Part shown: positions 1 through 8,088 of the stretch, piece after piece
Layout: every line of letters begins with the position of its first letter
Position numbering within the stretch: the first letter of the stretch is position 1
Source of the DNA: an uncultured bacterium
GTDB lineage: Bacteria > Planctomycetota > GCA-002687715
Length of the DNA stretch: 64,000 bases
Assembly: GCA_902826835.1 (NCBI GenBank)
Contig: CADEGH010000011.1
Location: 62,001 to 126,000, forward strand
Reading direction: 5' to 3'
The notes under the pieces: model-generated
Told to the model about the DNA's origin: nothing
Databases searched by the model: none
Seen by the model: only the letters and a program-made list of their open reading frames with translations
Program-made: the position numbers and the translations under genes

Positions 1-357
1 AAAATGCGGGTGAGCACCTCCAGTGGCTCCCTCCTTCCCGGCAGCCGCGTGGTGCTCGAGGGACGCGCCGGTCTCATTCCCGTACGCTGGGTCGCAATCC
101 ACACCGAGTACGATCCCCCACGTCTCTTTGCCGACCAACAAGTCTCGGGCCCCTTCGCCTACTGGTACCACCGCCACGAGTGCCTCCCCGCCCCCGGCAA
201 CCAAACGCTGCTCCGAGACCACGTCGAATATCTCCCTCCCCTCGGTTTCCTCGGCCGCCTCATCGCCGGCCCCCTCATCCGCAAGAAACTGACCCGCATG
301 TTCACCTACCGCCACGAGGTCACTCGCAAGGCGGTACAGGCTACGGCCACGCGGTGA
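1..357 (+). CDS. SRPBCC-family protein, C-terminal part (cut by window edge)
   Basis: The reading frame is open from the first base, so the 5' end lies outside the window. The visible 118 codons end in TGA at 355-357. The segment with FADQQVSGPFAYWYHRH followed by a hydrophobic stretch with LGFLGRLIAGPLIRKKL and a terminal F(T)YRH segment is typical of the C-terminal half of single-domain SRPBCC (START/Bet v1-like) proteins annotated as ligand-binding or cyclase-like. Whole proteins of this kind are about 150-160 residues, so roughly 40 are missing. The ligand cannot be inferred. The gene converges on proA, whose stop lies 24 bases downstream. Confidence 0.7.
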   Translation, partial: KMRVSTSSGSLLPGSRVVLEGRAGLIPVRWVAIHTEYDPPRLFADQQVSGPFAYWYHRHECLPAPGNQTLLRDHVEYLPPLGFLGRLIAGPLIRKKLTRMFTYRHEVTRKAVQATATR

Positions 358-381
358 CCGCTCCTTGTCGAGTCCTGCCGG

Positions 382-1704
382 TCATGGTTCGAGTTCTCGA
401 TGCAAGAAGGCGCGCTTGCCGGGGCCGTAGTCGGAAGCGATGTGGCCGTGGCCGCGGAGGAGGTAGCGGGTGGTGAGGAGGCCAGCGATTCCGACAGGGC
501 CGCGGGCGTGGATTCGGCCGGTGCTGATGCCCACTTCGGCGCCGAGGCCGAAGCGGTAGCCGTCGGCAAAGCGCGTGCTGGCATTGGCGAAGACGGAGGC
601 GGAGTCCACTTCGGCGAGGAAGCGGGCACAGGCCTCAGGGTCTTCCGAAACGATGGCGTCCGTGTGGGCACTGCCGTGCGTGGCGATCCACGCGAGGGCT
701 TGATCGAGCGAATCGACGACCCGGATCGCCAAAATGAGATCGCCGTACTCTGTGGCTCCGTCCGCTTCGCCCGCGGCTTCGGCGTAGGGCAAATGCGCCC
801 TCGCGGCTTCGTCCGCCCTCATGCGAACTCCGCGCGCGTGGAGGGCCGCCCCGATCGACGCCAATGCGGGTAAGGCGTCCCGATGAATGAGCAGAGTCTC
901 GGTGGCATTACAAGCGCTCGGCGAATCACACTTACCGTCCAAAGCTAGTCGGATCGCCGTCGCAGGATCGGCCGCACGGTCCACGTAGAGAGTGCAGATA
1001 CCCTCGGCGTGGCCCAGGACCGGAATCCTGGTCGAGCGCTGCACTAGTTGGACGAACGCGTTCGAGCCCCGCGGTATGACCAGGTCGATCAGTCCGTCCA
1101 TCGCGAGGAGGGGCATGAACGCCTCGCGTCCCTCGATTCCCTGGATGGCCGCGGAGTCCAAACCCGATTCCGCCAACGCCCATCGGAGCCCCTCGACGAG
1201 AATCCGATTACTCTCGAGAGCCTCCGCGCCGCCCTTGAGCAGCACGGCGTTCCCCGAGCGGAGAGCAAGGCCGCCGATTTGGATCACCGCATCCGGGCGA
1301 CTCTCGAATGCCACGAGCACCACGCCAATGGGGCTCTGGACTTGCTCGAGCTCCAATCCGCGGTCGAGTTCGCGACGGATCAGGACTCTTCCGATCGGGT
1401 CTTCGCTCCGAGCCAATTGAGCCAGCCCTTCCTGAAGGACTTGGAGCTTCGACTCGGTCAAACGCAGCCGGGAGAGCAACGGCGCGGCGAGCCCTTCGAG
1501 TTCGGCGCGGCGCAAATCGAGACCGTTCGCATAGAGAATCCGCGAGCGTTCGCGGGTGAGAAAATCTCCAACTCGTTCGAGGGCGCGAGTGCGCGTCGCC
1601 GCCGGGGCCACTCGGAGTTTGGTCTGGGCGGACTTCGCGGCACGAACTCGGGTCACGAGATCGGAGGGCGCGGGACCGGACCTCTCGTTCGGAGTTCTGC
1701 TCAT
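382..1704 (-). CDS. proA: Gamma-glutamyl phosphate reductase (proline biosynthesis)
   Basis: This cytoplasmic enzyme reduces gamma-glutamyl phosphate to glutamate-5-semialdehyde with NADPH, the second step of proline synthesis. The 440-residue protein has the aldehyde-dehydrogenase-like fold signatures: SPIGVVLVAFESRPD in the cofactor domain, ALRSGNAVLLKGG, and the catalytic cysteine in SACNATETLL (Cys265). The C-terminal FGLGAEVGISTGRIHARGP block is diagnostic of ProA. I chose the ATG at 1704, which overlaps the proB stop as ATGA. An upstream in-frame start at 1782 would add 26 residues inside proB and is unlikely. Length and motifs match the family, and nothing appears broken. Confidence 0.97.
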   Translation of the reverse strand: MSRTPNERSGPAPSDLVTRVRAAKSAQTKLRVAPAATRTRALERVGDFLTRERSRILYANGLDLRRAELEGLAAPLLSRLRLTESKLQVLQEGLAQLARSEDPIGRVLIRRELDRGLELEQVQSPIGVVLVAFESRPDAVIQIGGLALRSGNAVLLKGGAEALESNRILVEGLRWALAESGLDSAAIQGIEGREAFMPLLAMDGLIDLVIPRGSNAFVQLVQRSTRIPVLGHAEGICTLYVDRAADPATAIRLALDGKCDSPSACNATETLLIHRDALPALASIGAALHARGVRMRADEAARAHLPYAEAAGEADGATEYGDLILAIRVVDSLDQALAWIATHGSAHTDAIVSEDPEACARFLAEVDSASVFANASTRFADGYRFGLGAEVGISTGRIHARGPVGIAGLLTTRYLLRGHGHIASDYGPGKRAFLHRELEP

Positions 1705-2876
1705 GATTCGAGCACCAAGTTTTCGCGCGCCACCACCGCATGACGATTGCGAGTGCCGCTCGGTCGCTCGCCTTGCGTCCACTTACGCACCGTGTCTGCA
1801 TCGACGCTCGCTTGACCGCGCCCGAGCGACTCGCCGTTCGGGCCCTTGAGCGCCACGACATCGCCGGCCCGGAATTCACCCTCGGCGCTCACGATCCCCG
1901 GAGCCAAGAGGGAGGCGCCACGTTCCCGAAGGGCGGAGACCGCACCTTCGTCCAAGTGCAAAGTCCCGCGGAGCGCGGTGGCGAAAGCGATCCAGCGCCG
2001 TCGTGCCGGCAAGCCCGGTTGGGCCACGAACCAAGTTCCGACGTTTTCGCCGGCGAGCACACGGTGCGCGACGCCAGGCATCCGCCCGGACGCGATGACC
2101 ACGTGGCAGGCGGACCGTACGGCCATCGCCGCCGACTCGACCTTCGAGCGCATGCCCCCGCGGCTTGCCGCCGAGCGGGGTCCTCCCGCCACCGCCAGTG
2201 CGGTCTCAGGATCGTCGACCCGAGACATCAACTGCGCCGCCTGGTCGACGCGAGGGTCGCGATCGAAGACGCCGTCGACATCCGTCAAGAGCACCAAGAG
2301 ATCGGCGCCCAGTTCGGTCGCGACCAAGGCGGAGAGGCGATCGTTGTCGCCGAAGATCGGTCGGGCCTCGTCCTCCACGAGCGCCAGTTCCTCCGTGGAC
2401 ACGGCGTCGTTTTCATTGATGACGGGGATCACTCCGTGGCCCAACAGCGCCAGGAGCGTCGCGCGCAGATTCAAGTAGCGGGTGCGATCGTCGAAGTCGC
2501 CCTGCCCGAGCAGGACCTGAGCGCAGCGGGCTCCCAGCCGCTCGAAGCCCTCGAGATAAAGAGCCATCAGCCTCGCCTGGCCGACCGCGGCGCATGCCTG
2601 CCGTTCCGACAACTCCGACGGCGAGGTGGAGAGCCCCAGAGCCTCCTTCCCGAGCCCGACCGCGCCCGAAGTCACGATCAACACTTCGCGCCGCGCATTG
2701 CGCAGTTCCACCGCGGCTTCCACCAAGGCGAACAGCCGCGAGAGCGCCAACCGCCCATCGTCATGGGTCAGCACCCGCGTCCCCACCTTGAGGACCACCC
2801 TCCTCGCCGCCGCCACCTCCGGCCGCGCCGCCACTCCCGAAGGTCCGGCCGCGTACACCGTCACCGTTTCGCTCAT
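1701..2876 (-). CDS. proB: Glutamate 5-kinase with PUA domain
   Basis: It phosphorylates glutamate to gamma-glutamyl phosphate, the committed and normally proline-inhibited step. The 391-residue protein begins with an amino-acid-kinase domain: VVLKVGTRVL phosphate loop, IVTSGAVGLGKEALG, INENDAVS and FGDNDRLSALVA. It ends with a PUA domain (about residues 290-370, RGTLHLDEGAVSALRERGASLL then GDVVALKGPNG), as in E. coli-type ProB. The ATG at 2876 is preferred over a TTG two codons upstream. The stop overlaps the proA start by four bases, so the genes form a translationally coupled proBA operon. Confidence 0.97.
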   Translation of the reverse strand: MSETVTVYAAGPSGVAARPEVAAARRVVLKVGTRVLTHDDGRLALSRLFALVEAAVELRNARREVLIVTSGAVGLGKEALGLSTSPSELSERQACAAVGQARLMALYLEGFERLGARCAQVLLGQGDFDDRTRYLNLRATLLALLGHGVIPVINENDAVSTEELALVEDEARPIFGDNDRLSALVATELGADLLVLLTDVDGVFDRDPRVDQAAQLMSRVDDPETALAVAGGPRSAASRGGMRSKVESAAMAVRSACHVVIASGRMPGVAHRVLAGENVGTWFVAQPGLPARRRWIAFATALRGTLHLDEGAVSALRERGASLLAPGIVSAEGEFRAGDVVALKGPNGESLGRGQASVDADTVRKWTQGERPSGTRNRHAVVARENLVLES

Positions 2877-3151
2877 GACCAAGTCTACCTGACGGGCAGC
2901 CGAACGACGCGGCTGGCAGTACTCATACCCGACTCAAGGACGATAGCGGCGGGTAGTTCCAAATTGGTTGCCGCCCTAAGTTGATGGCTCACAATTCAGA
3001 CTCTCCTTGATCAGCGTCGTACGGCCCAACTCATGCCTCCCTGACATTGGAGTAGCCACGAGTGTTCCTCGACCATCGCCCTACCCCAACCTGCCTGCCA
3101 TCGCCCATATTGAGGCACCCCGCTGCTGCTCAACGTGCGTGCCACCCCCCA

Positions 3152-3176
3152 TGGGAACGCGGATCACCAGATCCGC
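3152..3176 (+). repeat. REP-like repeat, left copy
   Basis: A 25-base unit with core GCGGATCACCAGATCCGC. The core is itself a hairpin (GCGGAT / ATCCGC arms, 6-base loop). The same 25 bases occur in inverted orientation at 3339-3363 without mismatch, and a diverged copy lies near 57142. All copies are intergenic, as expected of REP/BIME-type elements. Confidence 0.8.
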
Positions 3177-3338
3177 CTGCGACAAGAGCGCGTAGTCCAG
3201 GGCACCATCACGAAGCGCCACCGACGGCCTATTGACCCCCGCCCCGCTTCCGACTCTTCTCTCGGACGAAAAGAGCGTCCCTTTGGCTACATCGGAACTT
3301 CCGTTCTTGAGCCTCGCTTCACCCTCCATCCGCAGCGT

Positions 3339-3363
3339 GCGGATCTGGTGATCCGCGTTCCCA
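3339..3363 (-). repeat. REP-like repeat, right copy (inverted)
   Basis: Exact reverse complement of 3152-3176. The two copies bracket 162 bases and could fold into one large stem, resembling a paired BIME. The enclosed DNA shows no gene. Confidence 0.8.
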
Positions 3364-3441
3364 CCACCCCTCCTTTCGGCCACTTCTCACGACGTTTGTG
3401 TCGGTCAAAGCCTGCCCCGACTGGTGCGCCGCCCGTCGGGC

Positions 3442-4791
3442 CTAGGCCATCGCAGGGAATGCGGCGACGATTTTTTGGGCGATGAGGTTGCCGTTCTTTT
3501 CGCCTTCGCGGCCGTCGAATTGCCAGTGCACGCCGAGGTAGACGCGGCTCAGCACGTTCTCATTGATGGCGCTCGCGATGGTGAGGCGGCGGCGATGGTG
3601 AACGCGAACTCCGGTGGCTCCGACGCTCTTGCCGTCCAACTCCTCGGAAACGAGGTCGAACGCAAAATTGTCCGGCAGCCCCAAGAACAACGCTGCCACC
3701 CGAATCGCCGCGGTTCCGAAAGTGGCATGGCCGGACGGATAGGCGGGGAAATGCGGCGTGAAGGCGATGGCGTCAGGCTGATTGGTTCGCGGGGCGCCCA
3801 GAGGAGACCAATAGGGATCACCCGCGGTCGCCGGATTCTGATCGCCTTGGCCAGTCGGGCCAAAACCCGCACCCGCTTCGCGAATCCCGATGACCGGCCG
3901 CCAGTAGTTGAACAGGTACTTCTCGTACCACGCTTGAATGCCCGCGTCCGCCATGGCGATGTTGACCATCGCGAACAACTTGGCGTTTTGGGTTTCGCTC
4001 GTGCCCTTCTTGGCCGCGATCGCCCGGACGACTTGATTGTACAGGCGCGGAGGAACTCCGATATTGCGAGCACCATCATAGGCCCAGAACAGTCCAATCG
4101 TGGTTTCATCCGGGGTGCGAGTACCGCCGCTGTCCCGACCCTTGTGCAAAACCTCGTTGTAGTCGGCCGCGTACTGGGGGCTGTTGAGCGACGGCGGCGG
4201 CGTGCTCGGGACCGCGGTGTTCAGGTTGTTGATGCCGAAGGGAGCGACCTGGCCCCAGAGCGGCCCGAGAAATCCCTGATTGGGGTTCAGGGGGTCAACG
4301 CGATGCCGCCCCGGCTCCGGGCTCGGGGCGTAGAAGGCGTCCGAGGCGCCGGATCCGTCGTTCGATCGGAGTGCCAGCATCTTGCTCGCGACCAAGGTCC
4401 CGAATGCGATTCCCTGTCCAATCTTGGGATCGGAGTCGTTGAGAGCCGCGACGAAGTCGAGGTGCTCCTGCTTCAGACGGGCCTCTTGGCGCGAAAAGAG
4501 CGCGCCCAGCGTGAGCGAAGCGGCCGCGGAGACCGCCGCCTGTGCAGCTTGCGGGTCGGTAGTGCCGGCAACCTCGCCGGGCGCGTAACCGAGGTAAGTG
4601 GCCGCGGCAGCCCCATTTCTGACCCTGGTGTAGGCGTCGAACATGGCGGCATGCACGATCGCGAGGGCGCGGGAGGTGCGGGTCGGACCACCCTGCTGCG
4701 GCGTGGGATCAACCTTGGGGTCGGCAGTCTCGAAGTCGCGTCGAGCCGTGTCGATAGCAATGGCATTCCAATGGAGAATCGAGTCGATCAT
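3442..4791 (-). CDS. Vanadium-dependent haloperoxidase / PAP2-family protein
   Basis: This is a 449-residue all-helical enzyme of the vanadate haloperoxidase / acid phosphatase superfamily. Visible oxyanion-pocket motifs are KYLFNYWRPV (Lys and Arg, about residue 291), PAYPSGHATF (His about 355) and SRVYLGVHWQFDGREG (His about 422). This is the usual K-x6-RP / PSGH / SRxxxGxHxxxD order. The ATG at 4791 is used; a GTG at 4860 would add 23 polar, proline-rich residues. No signal peptide is obvious from either start, so location is uncertain. Bacterial members oxidise halides or hydrolyse phosphate esters, and the substrate cannot be read from sequence. It lies downstream of, and in the same direction as, the FG-GAP gene at 4970-7888. 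Confidence 0.85.
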   Translation of the reverse strand: MIDSILHWNAIAIDTARRDFETADPKVDPTPQQGGPTRTSRALAIVHAAMFDAYTRVRNGAAAATYLGYAPGEVAGTTDPQAAQAAVSAAASLTLGALFSRQEARLKQEHLDFVAALNDSDPKIGQGIAFGTLVASKMLALRSNDGSGASDAFYAPSPEPGRHRVDPLNPNQGFLGPLWGQVAPFGINNLNTAVPSTPPPSLNSPQYAADYNEVLHKGRDSGGTRTPDETTIGLFWAYDGARNIGVPPRLYNQVVRAIAAKKGTSETQNAKLFAMVNIAMADAGIQAWYEKYLFNYWRPVIGIREAGAGFGPTGQGDQNPATAGDPYWSPLGAPRTNQPDAIAFTPHFPAYPSGHATFGTAAIRVAALFLGLPDNFAFDLVSEELDGKSVGATGVRVHHRRRLTIASAINENVLSRVYLGVHWQFDGREGEKNGNLIAQKIVAAFPAMA

Positions 4792-4915
4792 GGGGCGCTC
4801 CGGCGTGGGCAGCGGAAGCTGAGGGCTCCGCCGCGGGGTTCCTCCAAGAGGAGGCTTCACCTCTCAAGACGTCAACAGGAGCCCGGACCGTCAAAATAGA
4901 TGGCCACTTTTCACC

Positions 4916-4938
4916 GACCGTGACTGTTTGTCACGGTC
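4916..4938. promoter_or_regulatory. Perfect inverted repeat between two minus-strand genes
   Basis: GACCGTGAC and GTCACGGTC form 9-bp perfect arms around a 5-base loop, between the end of the FG-GAP gene and the start of the haloperoxidase gene. There is no T-run on either side, so it is not a classic intrinsic terminator. It may be a 3' stabilising hairpin, or an operator for the haloperoxidase gene 125 bases downstream. Confidence 0.45.
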
Positions 4939-4969
4939 TATCGCTCGCCTTGGACTACCCCGCCCTGGC

Positions 4970-7888
4970 TCACTCGGTTTGGATTCTCACCCCTCGCGTC
5001 ATGATGCCGGCAGGAGAAATGGCGCCGGCGGAGCCCAGCCACGCTTGCACTCCCACCGCTTGATTCGCCAAGGCCGGCAGCACCGGGACCGGCAGCGGAA
5101 GGGCCCAGGCCCCCGCAGCATTGGTAGTGAATCCGAGCGTGAATTCCGGCGCGACCAAGAGCGAGCATCCACCCAACCCGATGGCTCCGAGGCTGATCGG
5201 GAGCGGAAGTCCCATCCAGCTCGTCGGATCCCCGATCGCCAGCAGCCCGGGCACCTGCGGCGCCGCACCCGAGACGATGAATCCGAACGCCGGATTGCCA
5301 TTGGTGAAGTCGGCCGACCCCCCGATACAAGACAAACTCGGAGCTGCGGCCATCAGTGGCATGCACCCCGGCCACAAGACCTGCGCCGAATCGGGCAGAC
5401 CTGCAAACGACACGACGCGAACCACCGCGGGCGTCTGCGCGTCCGCTCCAGCAATCAGAATGTCGGCGAGCCCGTTGCGGTCATGGTCCATTGCGGAAGC
5501 AAGGTTGTCCCCGAACGAACCCCCGGGAGCCACGCCGGCGACGGAGAGGAGAATCGCGCTCCCGTCGCCGGACGCGACCAAGACTCGCCCCACATTGGTC
5601 ACCCCATTCACCGACGCGTAGCTCGCACCGATCGCCACATCGGAGATACCGTCGGCATTGATGTCCCCGACCCCGGCGAGCGCGCGGCCGTAGTTGTTCC
5701 ACCCCGGATCGGGGAAACTCGCAATGACCGCTCCGTCCGCGCCCGAGTAGACCCAAGCGGTTGCGGGACTCGCGCTCGTCGCCAGCGTCGACGCCGCGAC
5801 GTCGGGGATTCCGTCGTTGTTGGTGTCGCCGAGACCGGCCACCGCGATGCCCAGAAACCCACCCGGGGTGGTTCCCCACAGGGAGCGAATCACGACCCCG
5901 CTCGCACCGGACACGAGGTCGACGCGCCCGAGATTGAGCACCGAACCCTGGGACGCCCCGCTCGAACTGATCACAAAATCGCTGACTCCATCATTGTCGA
6001 GATCCGCGATTTCGTCGATGCCACCGCCCAAATTGTCGCCCGTTGCGCTGCTGGAGAAAGTCCCGAGGAGCGCCCCGTTGGCACCGGAGCGCAGCTCGCA
6101 CCGCCCGAATTGCGGCAACAAGCACCCCGACTGACGGAGTCCAACGAGCACCTCGGAGACTCCGTCGCCGGTTCGATCGGCCACCCGCACCATCGAGACT
6201 GTGGTGATTCCACACAGAGATGGGGTCTGGGTCCAAAGCGGCAAGAGACTGGCCCCCGAGATCGCCTGGAGCTCCGCGGAGATGCTGGTGATCACGTTCC
6301 CTCGCGCAAAATCGGGAATACCATCCGCGTTGATGTCCCCGAGCCCGATGACCCGGATGATCGCCGGAGAGAAGGCGGAAGGTGAGCCCAAGACCCGCGC
6401 AATCACGGTGTTGTCCGTGGCGCCAGAGAGAAGGCTCAACTCGCCGTTGGCGTGGCTGAGGGCGAAGTCGCCCACTCCGTCGACGTCGACATCGCCAATC
6501 GCCGCGCTGCCGACAATCGGATAGACCGACAAGACTCCGCGCCCGTCCAAACTGCGCAGGACGGCCGATGTCGCCGAACTCACGAGATTGACACGGCCTG
6601 GTCCATTGGCTTGCGGCAAGCCGATTACGAAGTCAGGCACCCCATCCGCATCCCAAGAGACTCCCCCCGCAAGCCCGGCTCCGCCCAGATCCCCCGCTCC
6701 CCCGCTATTCCAAGAAGTGATCGGAGCGAGCGTCGCCATCGAGTAAGCCGTGACGAGGCCGACTTCGTTCGCGGACGCGACCGCCGCCCCCGGTTCCCCC
6801 ACGAGAAGATCAGGGATGGAGTCGGCATCGAGATCACCCGCGGCGGCGAGCGCAGCGCCGAACCGGCCTTGCGCCGTCGTGCCATTGAGGGTGGCGAGCG
6901 TCGCTCCGTTGGCACCGGAGACGACCGTGACACGCCCGGTGGCAAAGAGTATCCCCGGCGAACCCACCGCCGCATCGACGCGCCCATCGCTGTTGACATC
7001 GCCGAGGAAGGTGATCGTGGCGCCAAACTGCTCCGCGGTCGCAATTCCACTGGAACCCCACAGGGTCGCCCCAGTCGCGCCCGAAACCGCGCGCACGAGA
7101 CCGGCGGTCGCGCCAGGAACTCCGTAAGGCAACCCCGCCATCGAGGGCGCACCGACCAGGACATCCGCCATGCCGTCGCCGTCGAGATCGTTGCCGCTGG
7201 CGACGGCTGAGCCGAAGAGCTCCCACGAAGACGTCCCGGTCACAAAGAAGACGCTCTGACCGGTGGCTCCGGAAATCAGAACCACTCGCCCCGTCATCAG
7301 CGCATTCGCCGACGCCGTAAACCGCGGACACCCGACGACAAGGTCTGGTACACCATCGCCGGTGAGATCTCCGGTGCCGGAAATCGAGGAGCCCAAGGCC
7401 TCGGAGAAATTTCCGCACACGATCGGATTGGGACACATGAAGGGCGCCGTGCCGTCGAAATTGAAGATCAGCGAACCCGTCGCGCCTGAGAAAACCGAGG
7501 CTCTTCCGCCTGGAATCGAGCCAGGGGCGCCAATGGCGTAGTCCTGCACTCCGTCCTGGTTCAGGTCGCCCACCGATGCGAGGGCCCAGCCGAACAGACT
7601 CTGGGCCGTCCCTTGGTGCGACCGAACGAGCACCCCGGTCGCGCCCGAGATGATGCGGACTTCGCCCGTGCTCGCTCCGGTGGCCACCACGCGCGCCCGA
7701 GGATCCGCCATCGCAACGTCCGGGACCTGATCGCCATCGAGGTCGGGGAGGATCGCCACGCGCTCCCCCCAATCAAAGTTCGCAACCTCGGGCGAGCCCC
7801 ACTGTCGCAGGGTGTAGCCGTCCTGGGCTCGGGAAACACCGGTGAGTAACAGCAGAACCACAATCCATGCGACCCACGACCCACTCAT
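4970..7888 (-). CDS. Secreted FG-GAP repeat (integrin-alpha-like propeller) protein
   Basis: A 972-residue exported protein. The ATG at 7888 gives a signal peptide (MSGSWVAWIVVLLLLTGVSRAQ); an ATG at 7936 would put 16 polar residues in front of it. From about residue 35 to 830 it is a continuous series of FG-GAP repeats with calcium-loop motifs of the form DxNxDGxxDxxxG, for example GDLNQDGVQDYAIGAPG and GDINADGIPDFARG. The repeats alternate with 'SGATG' segments. Repeat number suggests two beta-propellers. The last 130 residues form a different beta-rich module (LGGCSLLVAPEFTLGF, then LPLPVPVLPAL) that resembles the end of the dehydrogenase-like protein at 52111-53709. The function is unknown; such proteins bind surfaces or partners in a calcium-dependent way. 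Confidence 0.9.
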   Translation of the reverse strand: MSGSWVAWIVVLLLLTGVSRAQDGYTLRQWGSPEVANFDWGERVAILPDLDGDQVPDVAMADPRARVVATGASTGEVRIISGATGVLVRSHQGTAQSLFGWALASVGDLNQDGVQDYAIGAPGSIPGGRASVFSGATGSLIFNFDGTAPFMCPNPIVCGNFSEALGSSISGTGDLTGDGVPDLVVGCPRFTASANALMTGRVVLISGATGQSVFFVTGTSSWELFGSAVASGNDLDGDGMADVLVGAPSMAGLPYGVPGATAGLVRAVSGATGATLWGSSGIATAEQFGATITFLGDVNSDGRVDAAVGSPGILFATGRVTVVSGANGATLATLNGTTAQGRFGAALAAAGDLDADSIPDLLVGEPGAAVASANEVGLVTAYSMATLAPITSWNSGGAGDLGGAGLAGGVSWDADGVPDFVIGLPQANGPGRVNLVSSATSAVLRSLDGRGVLSVYPIVGSAAIGDVDVDGVGDFALSHANGELSLLSGATDNTVIARVLGSPSAFSPAIIRVIGLGDINADGIPDFARGNVITSISAELQAISGASLLPLWTQTPSLCGITTVSMVRVADRTGDGVSEVLVGLRQSGCLLPQFGRCELRSGANGALLGTFSSSATGDNLGGGIDEIADLDNDGVSDFVISSSGASQGSVLNLGRVDLVSGASGVVIRSLWGTTPGGFLGIAVAGLGDTNNDGIPDVAASTLATSASPATAWVYSGADGAVIASFPDPGWNNYGRALAGVGDINADGISDVAIGASYASVNGVTNVGRVLVASGDGSAILLSVAGVAPGGSFGDNLASAMDHDRNGLADILIAGADAQTPAVVRVVSFAGLPDSAQVLWPGCMPLMAAAPSLSCIGGSADFTNGNPAFGFIVSGAAPQVPGLLAIGDPTSWMGLPLPISLGAIGLGGCSLLVAPEFTLGFTTNAAGAWALPLPVPVLPALANQAVGVQAWLGSAGAISPAGIMTRGVRIQTE

Positions 7889-8088
7889 GCTGGCTTGACT
7901 CCGACGTGGCCCATCGATGCAGGCGAGGCCCAGCATAGCGGCGCAGCGTGCGAAACCGCGTTCCTCATTTGGACGAATCTAGCGAACCCTCCGGAGTTTC
8001 GGAGGCTCGGCAAACCGTGCAGGATTTTGGGATTCGTCCTGTACACTCCTGTCCGTCCTGCTGTCTCCCTCCCCTCGGAGAACCTCCC
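7889..8088. promoter_or_regulatory. Divergent intergenic region with a small hairpin
   Basis: These 200 bases separate the start codons of two divergent exported-protein genes and must contain both promoters. A CCTCCG/CGGAGG hairpin lies near 7988-8005. I could not assign -35/-10 boxes with confidence. Confidence 0.4.

Larger units (their letters stand above)
2877..3441. other. Gene-free region carrying an inverted REP-like pair
   Basis: No protein with recognisable features occurs in this 565-base stretch. Short open frames across it are best explained by the inverted repeat pair annotated at 3152-3176 and 3339-3363. The left part must hold the proBA promoter, but I see no convincing -35/-10 pair. 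Confidence 0.6.

Noticed and set aside
4970..7888. Repeated DNA segments within the FG-GAP gene
   Set aside because: The similarity comes from protein repeats with Ca-loop codons, not from a DNA-level tandem repeat or mobile element.
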